Positions 1-7,997 of a DNA stretch of 64,000 nt are shown here, piece after piece. The notes below the pieces were generated by a model, which saw nothing but the letters and a program-made list of their open reading frames with translations, had not been told where the DNA came from and searched no databases. This DNA comes from Brevibacterium sp. CCUG 69071 (GTDB lineage: Bacteria; Actinomycetota; Actinomycetes; Actinomycetales; Brevibacteriaceae), in NCBI RefSeq assembly GCF_021023135.1, contig NZ_PGFV01000001.1:868001-932000 (forward strand), in the 5' to 3' direction. Each line of letters begins with the position of its first letter. The stretch's first letter is position 1. The translations under genes and the position numbers were made by a program.

Positions 1-262
1 CGACGGTGAGCATGTGCAGCAGTGCGGTGCCGTAGGCCTCGGGTTGGAGAAGGGAGCGCAGGTCGAACTTCAGTCCGATCGTGAACAGGAGCAGGACGAC
101 GCCGATATCGGAGACCTCGTCGAGGCCGGCGAAGGCGGTGAATCCGAGGAAGTGGAGGAGGAATCCGGCTCCGAGGAAGCCGACGAGCGGGGGGATCCGC
201 AGCTCATAGGCGACCATTCCCAGGACCAGCGCGGCCGCGATGGTAACGATGATCTCTGCCAC
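1..262 (-). CDS. Cation:proton antiporter, CPA2/KefB-like (N-terminal part only)
   Basis: The reading frame enters from the left edge, so only the first 87 residues are present. GTG start at 262, chosen because GAGGAG lies 8 bases upstream. The N-terminus is hydrophobic (start VAEIIVTIAAALVLGMVAYE) and continues with RIPPLVGFLGAG and a DIGVVLLLFTIGLKFDL stretch, which is the typical first three helices of monovalent cation:proton antiporter-2 (Kef/RosB-like) proteins. It would exchange K+ or Na+ for H+ across the cytoplasmic membrane. It lies 123 bases downstream of rarA on the same strand. Family assignment is good; the ion is unknown, and any C-terminal regulatory domain lies outside the window. 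Confidence 0.8.
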   Translation of the reverse strand, partial: MAEIIVTIAAALVLGMVAYELRIPPLVGFLGAGFLLHFLGFTAFAGLDEVSDIGVVLLLFTIGLKFDLRSLLQPEAYGTALLHMLTV

Positions 263-385
263 AGCGGCCCTCCTCGGTCGGTGTTGGGCATCGCGACCGA
301 TTCTCGCAGCCACTCTCTTCGGTGGTGCGCGGCGCGTGCCCTCACCACCAAAATTACCGCTTCGCCGGTCGAAGTGACAGTTCGC

Positions 386-1879
386 TCAGGGGCGCAGCAG
401 CCGTCGCAGGCTCTCCAGCCGCTCGCCCATCGTGCGTTCCATGCCGTTGCCGCTGGGTTCGTAGTACCGCTTGTCCCGCAGAGTCTCGGGCAGGTATTCC
501 TGGTCGGCAACACCGTGCGGATAGTCGTGGGAGTATTTGTAGCCCTCACCGTGGCCGAGTTCCTTCGCCCCCGGATAGTGGGCGTCGCGGAGGTGGTCGG
601 GGACCTGCCCGGCCAGACCGTTCTTGACGTCGGCGATCGCCGCGTCCAAGGCACGGTAGCTTGCGTTCGACTTCGGTGCCATGGCCAGGTAGGTGACCGC
701 CTCGGCGAGGGGGATCCGGCCTTCGGGCATGCCGATGTTCTGCACCGCGGTGGAAGCGGCCACGGCGATGGGCAGCGCCTGCGGATCGGCCATGCCGATG
801 TCCTCGGCCGCGGAGATGACGACGCGGCGGGCGATGAAGCGCGGGTCCTCCCCCGCCACGATCATCCGCGCCAGGTAGTGCAGGGCGGCATCGACGTCGG
901 AGCCGCGGATGGATTTGATGAACGCTGAGACGACGTCATAGTGCTGATCGCCGTTGCGGTCATAGCGGAGCACGGTCTCGCTGCTCGCCTCGGCGCAGGC
1001 CTCTTCGGTGATGAGGATCGGCGCAGCGTCCGCGGCCTCGTCATCGTCCGCGGTCTCCTCGCCGTCTGTCTCGTCATCGTCCTCGGTCTCGACAGCGCCG
1101 TCGGCCTCGGACACACGCTGCGCGGTCTCGCCCTGAGCCGACGCAATGCCGGCGGCCGCTTCGAGAATCGTCAGCGACCGCCTGGCATCGGCCCCGGCGA
1201 TGCGGACGATGAAGTCCTTGGCCTCAGGACTGAGTTCGAAGCCTCCCGCCAGTCCGCGCTCGCTGGCGATCGCGCGGTCCAGCAGCCTGCCGATGGCGTC
1301 ATCGTCGAGCGGTCGCAGGGTCAGCAGGAGCGACCGTGAGAGCAGCGGGGAGATGACCGAGAACGAAGGGTTCTCCGTCGTCGCGGCGACGAGCACGACG
1401 AGGCGGTTCTCCACCGCCGGCAGCAGCGCGTCCTGCTGGGCCTTGGAGAACCGGTGGATCTCGTCGAGGAAGAGCACGGTGGTGCGCTGATACATCTCCC
1501 GCTCACGGCGGGCGTTCTCGATCACCTGCCGGACGTCCTTGACTCCGGCGGTGATCGCCGAGAGCTCGACGAAGGTCCGGCCCGGAGCGTGGGAGATGAC
1601 GTGGGCCAAGGTGGTCTTGCCGACTCCCGGTGGACCCCACAGGATCACCGAGGAGGCTCCGGCCCGGTCTCCCCCACTGGCCTCGACGAGTTGGTTGAGC
1701 GGGGAACCCGGGAAGGTGAGATGTTCCTGTCCGACCACCTCGGCGATGGTGCGCGGTCGCATCCGCACGGCCAGCGGATCGAGCGCTCGGCCCGTCGCCG
1801 CGGATGAGGAACCGGCGAAGCCCGGACCCGGTGTTTCCTGGTCCGGGCCGTCGGAGAACAGATTGGGTTCCTGGGTCAT
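386..1879 (-). CDS. rarA: Replication-associated recombination protein A (AAA+ ATPase)
   Basis: RarA/MgsA (WHIP/WRNIP1 homologue), 497 residues, acts at stalled replication forks with SSB. Walker A GPPGVGKT at about 82-89, Walker B LFLDEIHR at about 136-143, sensor-1 ATTENPSF near 166-173, and the C-terminal tetramerisation region (HYPGAKELGHGEGYKYSHDY) are all present. The start ATG shares one base with the aspS stop (TGATG), so translation is probably coupled. Odd feature: residues about 255-287 are an Asp/Glu-rich insertion between the AAA+ lid and the C-terminal domain, making the protein about 50 residues longer than typical homologues. Confidence 0.95.
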   Translation of the reverse strand: MTQEPNLFSDGPDQETPGPGFAGSSSAATGRALDPLAVRMRPRTIAEVVGQEHLTFPGSPLNQLVEASGGDRAGASSVILWGPPGVGKTTLAHVISHAPGRTFVELSAITAGVKDVRQVIENARREREMYQRTTVLFLDEIHRFSKAQQDALLPAVENRLVVLVAATTENPSFSVISPLLSRSLLLTLRPLDDDAIGRLLDRAIASERGLAGGFELSPEAKDFIVRIAGADARRSLTILEAAAGIASAQGETAQRVSEADGAVETEDDDETDGEETADDDEAADAAPILITEEACAEASSETVLRYDRNGDQHYDVVSAFIKSIRGSDVDAALHYLARMIVAGEDPRFIARRVVISAAEDIGMADPQALPIAVAASTAVQNIGMPEGRIPLAEAVTYLAMAPKSNASYRALDAAIADVKNGLAGQVPDHLRDAHYPGAKELGHGEGYKYSHDYPHGVADQEYLPETLRDKRYYEPSGNGMERTMGERLESLRRLLRP

Positions 1880-3660
1880 CAGGACGCGGCGTCGTCGTCT
1901 TCCGGTTCGAAGTCCACGCCCGCCTCGGCGCGCTGGGCATCGGTGATCGGTGCCGGTGCCGCGGTCAGCGGATCGTAGCCGCCGCCGGACTTCGGGAAGG
2001 CGATGACCTCACGGATCGAGTCCACCCCGGCCAGCAGAGACACGATGCGGTCCCAGCCGAAGGCGATGCCGCCGTGCGGGGGCGCACCGAATTTGAAGGC
2101 CTCGAGGAGGAAGCCGAACTTCTCCTCGGCCTCCTCTTCGCTGATGCCCATGATCCGGAACACGCGCTCCTGGATGTCCTTGCGGTGGATGCGGATCGAA
2201 CCGCCGCCGATCTCGTTGCCGTTGCACACGATGTCGTAGGCGTAGGCCAGGGCGGCACCGGGATCGGATTCGAGAGTGTCGAGGAATTCGGGCTTCGGGG
2301 CGGTGAACGCGTGGTGGACGGCGGTCCATGCACCCTCACCGACGGCGACGTCTCCGGCGGCCTGAGCCGCGGCGGCCGATTCGAACAGGGGCGCGTCGAC
2401 GACCCACACGAAGGCCCAGTCGCCGTCCTTGATCAGTCCGGTGCGCTCGGCGATCTCGTTGCGGGCGCCGCCGAGGAGGGCGCGCATGCTGCGATCACCG
2501 GCGGCGAAGAAGATGGCGTCGCCCGGGTTCGCGCCGGCGGCCTCGAGGAGTCCGGCCTTCTCCTCTTCGGAGATGTTCTTGGCCACGGGGCCCGACAGTG
2601 TGCCGTCCTCGGCCACGAGCACATACGCGAGTCCCTTGGCGCCGCGCTGCTTCGCCCAGTCCTGCCAGGCGTCGAGCTGCCGCCGGGGCAGGGAGCCGCC
2701 GCCCGGGTAGACGACCGAGCCGACGTACTCGGACTGGAAGACCCGGAACGGGGTGTTCGCGAAGAACTCGGTGAGGTTGTGCAGTTCGAGGTCGAAGCGC
2801 AGATCCGGTTTGTCCGAACCGTAGCGCTCCATCGCATCGTGGTAGGTGATGTGCGGGATCGGCGTGGTGATCTCGTGCCCGATGAGCTTCCACAGCGCGG
2901 TCAGGATCTCCTCGGCCAGGGCGATGATGTCGTCCTGTTCGACGAAGGAGGCTTCGATGTCGAGCTGGGTGAACTCGGGCTGACGGTCGGCGCGGAAGTC
3001 CTCATCCCGGTAGCAGCGGGCGATCTGGTAGTAGCGCTCCATGCCGGCGACCTGGAGGAGCTGCTTGAACAGCTGCGGGGACTGCGGCAGGGCGTACCAG
3101 GAGCCGGGCTTGAGGCGCGCAGGCACAAGGAAGTCGCGGGCGCCCTCGGGGGTCGACCGGGTCAGCGTCGGCGTCTCGATCTCGAGGAACTTGTGGTCAT
3201 CCAGGACGCTGCGGGCGGCCTTGTTGACGTCCGAGCGCAGACGCATGGTCGCGGCCGGACCCGAACGGCGCAGGTCGAGGTAGCGGTAGCGCAGGCGGGT
3301 CTCCTCGCCCACGGTGCCGGAGTCCTCGGCATGGTCGGAGACCTGGAAGGGCAGCGCCGAAGCTTCGGAGAGGATCTCGACGGTGGTGTCGATGATCTCG
3401 ATCTCACCGGTGGGCAGGTTCGGGTTCGTGTTGCCCTCGGGGCGCTGGGAGACGGTGCCGGTGACCTTGACGACGGTTTCGTTGCGCAGCTGGTGCGCAT
3501 CGTCCTCACGGACGACGACCTGGACGATCCCCGAGGCGTCGCGCAGATCGATGAAGGCCACTCCTCCGTGATCGCGACGGCGGTCGACCCACCCGGTCAG
3601 GGTGACGGTCTCTCCTGCCTGTGTGGCTCGCAGGGTTCCGTTTTCGTGGCTTCGCAGCAC
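1879..3660 (-). CDS. aspS: Aspartyl-tRNA synthetase, bacterial type
   Basis: Class IIb synthetase of 593 residues: N-terminal OB-fold anticodon domain (about 1-105), class II core with [18 protein letters not shown] (motif 2), bacterial GAD insertion, and motif 3 GIAFGWDR near the end. GTG start with AAAGGAG upstream. Residue 31 is His within RRRDHGG, and a Gly follows RPE at about 76. In studied bacterial AspRSs, His at the first position (instead of Leu) and Gly at the second (instead of Lys) mark non-discriminating enzymes that also charge tRNA-Asn. It sits between hisS (58-base gap) and rarA (1-base overlap). Confidence 0.97.
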   Translation of the reverse strand: MLRSHENGTLRATQAGETVTLTGWVDRRRDHGGVAFIDLRDASGIVQVVVREDDAHQLRNETVVKVTGTVSQRPEGNTNPNLPTGEIEIIDTTVEILSEASALPFQVSDHAEDSGTVGEETRLRYRYLDLRRSGPAATMRLRSDVNKAARSVLDDHKFLEIETPTLTRSTPEGARDFLVPARLKPGSWYALPQSPQLFKQLLQVAGMERYYQIARCYRDEDFRADRQPEFTQLDIEASFVEQDDIIALAEEILTALWKLIGHEITTPIPHITYHDAMERYGSDKPDLRFDLELHNLTEFFANTPFRVFQSEYVGSVVYPGGGSLPRRQLDAWQDWAKQRGAKGLAYVLVAEDGTLSGPVAKNISEEEKAGLLEAAGANPGDAIFFAAGDRSMRALLGGARNEIAERTGLIKDGDWAFVWVVDAPLFESAAAAQAAGDVAVGEGAWTAVHHAFTAPKPEFLDTLESDPGAALAYAYDIVCNGNEIGGGSIRIHRKDIQERVFRIMGISEEEAEEKFGFLLEAFKFGAPPHGGIAFGWDRIVSLLAGVDSIREVIAFPKSGGGYDPLTAAPAPITDAQRAEAGVDFEPEDDDAAS

Positions 3661-3718
3661 CTAGGGCTCCTTTTGATGTTGATGTGTCAGCGCGCAGTCA
3701 ATGATAGTCGCTCGCCGC

Positions 3719-5053
3719 TCAGGCCTTGTACACCCGCGGCCGGAGGTCGGCCTCCGGCGGTTCCCAGGTCTGCGGGTCGGCGGGAGTCTGCTCACCTGAG
3801 CGGATGTCCTTGACCTCGTGACCGGACTCCCCGCCGGTGAACCAGACGAAGGGGATCTCGCGACGTTCTGCGTAGCGGATCTGCTTGCCGAACTTGGCCG
3901 CGCTCGGCGACACCTCGCAGGCGATGTCGCGGGCACGCAGGGCGGTGGCCACGGCGTCCGCCTCGGCGCGTCCCTCTTCGTCGGTCACGGCCACGACCAC
4001 CGCCGAAGGGGTGCCGCGGGTGGCGCTGATGCCCGATTCGGGATCGAGGATGAAGGCCATGAGACGCGAGACCCCGATCGACATGCCCACCCCGGGGTAG
4101 GTCTTCTTGCCCACCGTGGCCAGCGAATCGTAGCGACCGCCGGAGGCCACGGAGCCGAGCTCTTCGTAACCGATCAGCTGGGTCTCGTAGACCGCTCCCG
4201 TGTAGTAGTCGAGACCGCGGGCGATCTTGAGCTGGGCGACGATGACGCCCGGTGCCCGATCGTGGGCGGCGCGCAGCATCGTCGTCAGCGAGTCGAGGCC
4301 GGCGTCGAGGAGGGGGTGCTCGACGCCGAGCGCGCGCACCTCCTCGGCGAAGTCCGGTGAATAGGATTCGATGGCGGCCAGTTCGAGGCACAGCCGCTGC
4401 TGTTCCTCGGTCGCTCCCGCCTCGGTCGCCAGCAGCTTCGCGACTTCCTCGGGCCCGATCTTGTCGTATTTGTCGAGGCAGCGCAGCACAGCCTGGATGT
4501 TCTCCAGCCCGATGCCGCGGGCGAAGCCTTCGAGCAGGCGACGGTCGTTGACGACGATCTTGACTCCGGGCACGCCCAGAGGTGCGAGTCGGGCGAAGGC
4601 ATCGGCGACGGCCAGCGGGATCTCGACCTCGAAGTGTCCGGGCAGCTCGGCATCGGCGATGACGTCAATATCGGCCTGGATGAACTCACGGTAGCGGCCC
4701 TGCTGGGGGCGTTCGCCGCGCCACACGGGTTGGACGCGGGCGGCCTTGAACGGGAAGCTCAGCTCGTTCGCGTTGTCGGCGATATAGCGGGCCAGAGGCA
4801 CCGTGAGGTCGAAGTGCAGTCCCAGGGGGCTGCGTTCGGCACCTTCGGAGTGGAGGCGGGAGACGGCGAAGATCTCCTTGTCGATCTCCCCGTCCTTGGC
4901 CAGCTGGCTGATCGGCTCGACGGCCCGGTGGTTGAGTGCGGAGAAGCCGTGCAGGGCGAAGGTGTGCTCGAGGATGTCGATGACCTTCTTCTCGATCACG
5001 CGTTCGGCGGGAAGTCGTTCCGGGAATCCGGACAGACGGGCTGACTTCGCCAT
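3719..5053 (-). CDS. hisS: Histidyl-tRNA synthetase
   Basis: Class IIa synthetase, 444 residues, charging tRNA-His. Motif 2 with WRGERPQQGRYREF at about 111-124, the HisA-type motif GLDYYTGAVYE, and ASGGRYDSL followed by GVGMSIGVSRL (motif 3) are visible. The C-terminal anticodon-binding domain is present. ATG start with AAGGAG a few bases upstream. First of a hisS-aspS-rarA run; the hisS-aspS pairing is common in bacteria. Confidence 0.97.
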   Translation of the reverse strand: MAKSARLSGFPERLPAERVIEKKVIDILEHTFALHGFSALNHRAVEPISQLAKDGEIDKEIFAVSRLHSEGAERSPLGLHFDLTVPLARYIADNANELSFPFKAARVQPVWRGERPQQGRYREFIQADIDVIADAELPGHFEVEIPLAVADAFARLAPLGVPGVKIVVNDRRLLEGFARGIGLENIQAVLRCLDKYDKIGPEEVAKLLATEAGATEEQQRLCLELAAIESYSPDFAEEVRALGVEHPLLDAGLDSLTTMLRAAHDRAPGVIVAQLKIARGLDYYTGAVYETQLIGYEELGSVASGGRYDSLATVGKKTYPGVGMSIGVSRLMAFILDPESGISATRGTPSAVVVAVTDEEGRAEADAVATALRARDIACEVSPSAAKFGKQIRYAERREIPFVWFTGGESGHEVKDIRSGEQTPADPQTWEPPEADLRPRVYKA

Positions 5054-5167
5054 TATTCTCCTTGCTCTCAGTGCTGTGTGTTGTGTCTGCGGTGTCTGTT
5101 TGTATCGGGGATGTCTGCGGTAGGCAGATGTGTCCGTGGTGCTGCGGTCCTGCGGCCTGCGGCTCGG

Positions 5168-5812
5168 TCAGAAGAACGGGTTGGTGGCCAGTTCGTGGCC
5201 GACCCGCGAACCGGGGCCGTGTCCAGGATAGATCGGAACGTCGGGCAGCGTGGCGAATGCCCGCAGGGATTCCCCCATCGCCGCGGCGTCCCCGCCCGGG
5301 AGGTCGACCCGGCCGATGGCACCGGCGAAGACGACGTCACCGGTGAAGATGATCTCCTCGTCATCGGCGCTCACCCGCAGCAGCATCGAGCCTTCCGTGT
5401 GCCCGGGCGCGGCGACGGCGGTGACACTCAGCCCCGCGATCTCCAGGACCTGACCATCGCTCAGCCCGGTGACTTCCGGTGCCTGCCAGCCCTCGACCAG
5501 GGGCGCGAGCATCGGCGCGAACTGCGGGCTGAGTGTGCGTGCCGGATCGGCCAGGCGATAACGGTCGGGATCGCCGAGGTGGACGGGAACGTCCCAGCGG
5601 GCAAGCACATTGCCCAGCCCCAGGATGTGGTCGGGGTGGCCGTGGGTGAGGAAGACGGCACGCGGACGCAGCCCCTCCTCGGCGAGGATCTCCGCCAGAC
5701 CGGGAGCACAGTCGTAGCCGGAGTCGACGAGGATGCACTCCTCGGCCCCCTCGGCGCGGACGACATAGCAGTTGACGTCGAGGAATTCGGCGTGGGTCGT
5801 GAATACATCCAT
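5168..5812 (-). CDS. MBL-fold metallo-hydrolase (glyoxalase II-like)
   Basis: A 214-residue metallo-beta-lactamase-fold enzyme with the metal motif THGHPDH, a later APGHTEGS histidine, and a GDVVF segment whose Asp is the usual bridging ligand; YPGHGPGS supplies the last His. Members hydrolyse thioesters such as hydroxyacylglutathione or related thiol adducts; the substrate here is unknown. ATG at 5812 is preferred because TAGACT lies exactly 6 bases upstream with no Shine-Dalgarno, suggesting a leaderless message. Its position beside hisS and rel is shared with many actinobacteria. The next gene upstream (DUF349) is divergent. Confidence 0.9.
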   Translation of the reverse strand: MDVFTTHAEFLDVNCYVVRAEGAEECILVDSGYDCAPGLAEILAEEGLRPRAVFLTHGHPDHILGLGNVLARWDVPVHLGDPDRYRLADPARTLSPQFAPMLAPLVEGWQAPEVTGLSDGQVLEIAGLSVTAVAAPGHTEGSMLLRVSADDEEIIFTGDVVFAGAIGRVDLPGGDAAAMGESLRAFATLPDVPIYPGHGPGSRVGHELATNPFF

Positions 5813-5818
5813 ACGCAA

Positions 5819-5824
5819 AGTCTA
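5819..5824 (-). promoter_or_regulatory. -10 box of leaderless MBL hydrolase gene
   Basis: TAGACT on the minus strand ends 6 bases before the ATG at 5812, so transcription would start on the A of the ATG. No convincing -35 and no Shine-Dalgarno. Confidence 0.55.
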
Positions 5825-5844
5825 TCCAGAGGCTCCGCCTTGGT

Positions 5845-5850
5845 TATGCT
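5845..5850 (+). promoter_or_regulatory. Candidate -10 box for the DUF349 gene
   Basis: TATGCT within TTGGTTATGCTGGG, about 80 bases upstream of the ATG and divergent from the MBL promoter 21 bases away. The -35 is poor. Confidence 0.35.
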
Positions 5851-5931
5851 GGGATAACGTCCAATCAGAGATCGAGTGATCGGCAGGCGCGAGAGCCCGC
5901 CGGTTCGACCGATGGAAACAAGGTGAGAATC

Positions 5932-7284
5932 ATGTCGACCCCGACGCCGAAGCCGACCCCCCGCCCGTCTTCCCTGCCCCGCCCGCAGGCGGCACAGGTG
6001 GTGAATGCGACGACCGTCGATCATGACGCCGAGGTCGCTCGTGCGGTCGCCCATGGTCGGGCCGATGAGGACGGCAATGTGTTCGTCATCACCCCGGAGG
6101 GTGAGCGCGCCGTCGGACAGTACCCGGACGCCACCGGCGCCGAGGCGCTCGAATACTTCGCGAAGAAGTACGTCGAACTCGTCGAACACTCCGTTCACCT
6201 GCGCAACCGACTTTCGGCAGGAGCTCCCGGCAAGGAGATCGTGCAGGCGGCGAAGACGCTGCAGGAGTCGCTGCCGGAAGCGAACGTCGTCGGCGACCTC
6301 CGCGGCCTGTCGGGAACCCTCGACACACTCGTCTCCGATGCCGAGGCCACGGACTCGCAGCAGGCCGCTCGGGCCGAGGCGGCGAAGCTCGAAGCCGCCG
6401 CCGAGCGTGAGGAGATCGTCGCCGAGGCCGAGTCTCTGGCCAAGCGGGATCCGGAGAAGATCCAGTGGAAACAGTCCGGTGCCCGACTGCGCGAGCTCTT
6501 CGCGCAGTGGAAGGACAAGCAGCGCAGCGGTCCGCGTCTGCCGCGTTCGGTCGACCAGGAGCTGTGGGGCCGCTTCTCCCAGGCCCGGAACACCTTCGAG
6601 CACAAGCGCAAGGAGTTCTTCGCCGAGCTCGACAAGGTCAATTCCGAGGGCAAGCGGATCAAGGAGAAGATCGTCGCCGAGGCGGAGTCGCTGTCCGGTT
6701 CGACCGATTTCCGCACCGTGTCCCAGAAATACAAAGATCTGATGACTCAGTGGAAGCGGGCGCCGCGAGCCTCGCGGAAGGATGATGACGCCCTGTGGGC
6801 TCGCTTCCGGGCCGCGCAGGATGTGTTCTTCTCGGCTCGGGATGCGGAGAACGCCGCTCTCGACGAGGAGTACAAGGGCAACCTCGAGGTCAAGGAAGGG
6901 CTGCTGAAGAAGGCCCAGGCGCTGCTGCCGATCACCGACCCGGTCGCGGCGAAGAAGCAGCTGCGGGTCATCCAGGACGAGTGGGAAGACGCCGGCAAGG
7001 TCCCCCGCGCCGATGTCTCGCGGATGGAAGGCGGCCTGCGCGATGTCGAACGGGCCCTGTCCGAAGCCGAGGACGCCGCCTGGCAGCGCAGCAATCCGGA
7101 GACCAAGGCCCGCACCTCGGGGGCGCTGAGCCAGCTCGACGATTCGATCGCAGAGCTCGAGGACAAGCTCACCGCCGCGAAGTCCGGTGGGGATGAGAAG
7201 GCCGTGACCGAGGCCCAGGCCGCCCTCGACGCCCGCCGCGCCTGGCGGGATCAGCTGGCGCAGACTGCCGCCGAACTCGACTGA
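5932..7284 (+). CDS. DUF349 domain-containing protein
   Basis: A 450-residue, largely helical, highly charged protein. After a Pro-rich N-terminus there are successive DUF349 units, recognisable by recurring W-K-based segments such as IQWKQSGARLRELFAQWKD and FRTVSQKYKDLMTQWKRA. The C-terminal 100 residues look coiled-coil. The ATG at 5932 follows AAGGTGA. The function of DUF349 proteins in bacteria is not established; actinobacterial members often lie beside rel, as here (one small gene between). No signal peptide or membrane helix, so presumably cytoplasmic. Confidence 0.9.
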   Translation: MSTPTPKPTPRPSSLPRPQAAQVVNATTVDHDAEVARAVAHGRADEDGNVFVITPEGERAVGQYPDATGAEALEYFAKKYVELVEHSVHLRNRLSAGAPGKEIVQAAKTLQESLPEANVVGDLRGLSGTLDTLVSDAEATDSQQAARAEAAKLEAAAEREEIVAEAESLAKRDPEKIQWKQSGARLRELFAQWKDKQRSGPRLPRSVDQELWGRFSQARNTFEHKRKEFFAELDKVNSEGKRIKEKIVAEAESLSGSTDFRTVSQKYKDLMTQWKRAPRASRKDDDALWARFRAAQDVFFSARDAENAALDEEYKGNLEVKEGLLKKAQALLPITDPVAAKKQLRVIQDEWEDAGKVPRADVSRMEGGLRDVERALSEAEDAAWQRSNPETKARTSGALSQLDDSIAELEDKLTAAKSGGDEKAVTEAQAALDARRAWRDQLAQTAAELD

Positions 7285-7346
7285 GCAGAGCGGACGAGCG
7301 GAGACGAGTTCCGGTCGTCCACAGGCATCGACGCTCGAGTCGACAC

Positions 7347-7355
7347 TTATCCACA
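7347..7355 (+). promoter_or_regulatory. DnaA-box-like sequence
   Basis: TTATCCACA, a perfect match to the bacterial DnaA-box consensus, in the 122-base gap after the DUF349 gene. A weaker match, TCGTCCACA, lies at 7315-7323. A chance 9-mer cannot be excluded. Confidence 0.4.
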
Positions 7356-7371
7356 GTTGGCCGATGCGACC

Positions 7372-7400
7372 TTGTCAGCGCCTCCGTACACCGCGATAGT
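7372..7400 (+). promoter_or_regulatory. Promoter of the AbiEi-like gene, leaderless
   Basis: TTGTCA (7372-7377), a 17-base spacer and GATAGT (7395-7400), then 6 bases to the ATG at 7407. This places the predicted transcription start on the start codon. It is the best -35/-10 pair of the leaderless set. Confidence 0.65.
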
Positions 7401-7406
7401 GGCTGT

Positions 7407-7955
7407 ATGGAGGCGCTGTTTCATCTGCGGGACTACGGGTACGAACATCTCACCGAGCTCACCCTCGACGGTCTGCTGACCCAGCTGACGGAGACCACGT
7501 GGGTACGCAAGGGTGCCGTGCTCGGTCCCGACGACCGGATGGCGGCGCTGCACACCCTGACACCCCAGGGACTCGTGCTCTCCCACGACAGCGCCTGGTG
7601 GGTTCATCGGGGGCTGGGACGGGCACCGTCGCCGCTGTCGTTCATCACCCACCCGCGACGCCGATTCGTCACCGAATCCGGATTGGACGTCCACGAACTC
7701 ACGCTCACCGATGACGAATGCGAGTGCATCGACGGTCGCCTGCTGACGACCGAGGAGCGCACCCTCTACGATCTGCTGCTGCCCCAGGTGCGCACACCCG
7801 GTGATCATTCGCCTCGGGTGGTGAGGAACCTCATCGACGAGGTGCCCGGAGCGACCCGACGACGGTTCCGGCTCTATCTCGACAGCGTCTCGCGCCGTCC
7901 GTACGTGGCACAGATCCGTTCGACCTTCGAACGCTGCTGCGAACTCCCGAGATGA
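7407..7955 (+). CDS. AbiEi-like (type IV antitoxin family) orphan protein
   Basis: 182 residues. The segment GLVLSHDSAWWVHRGLG, then VHELTL, then IDGRLLTTEERTLYDLLL follows the pattern seen in the many actinobacterial AbiEi/DUF559-associated proteins (a helix-turn-helix-like N-terminus, an xSAAxxHGL-type motif, and a TxxxRTLxDL motif). In AbiE systems AbiEi is the antitoxin of the nucleotidyltransferase toxin AbiEii; no AbiEii or DUF559 nuclease domain is found here, so the toxin-antitoxin role is doubtful. No Shine-Dalgarno precedes the ATG; a promoter sits directly upstream. Convergent with rel (42-base gap). Confidence 0.6.
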   Translation: MEALFHLRDYGYEHLTELTLDGLLTQLTETTWVRKGAVLGPDDRMAALHTLTPQGLVLSHDSAWWVHRGLGRAPSPLSFITHPRRRFVTESGLDVHELTLTDDECECIDGRLLTTEERTLYDLLLPQVRTPGDHSPRVVRNLIDEVPGATRRRFRLYLDSVSRRPYVAQIRSTFERCCELPR

Positions 7956-7997
7956 CCCTCGGATTCAGCCGGCGGGCGTCGACGGCCCGAGCAGGTT

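Noticed and set aside
1804..3813. A 669-codon plus-strand frame across aspS
   Set aside because: It is an antisense shadow of aspS.
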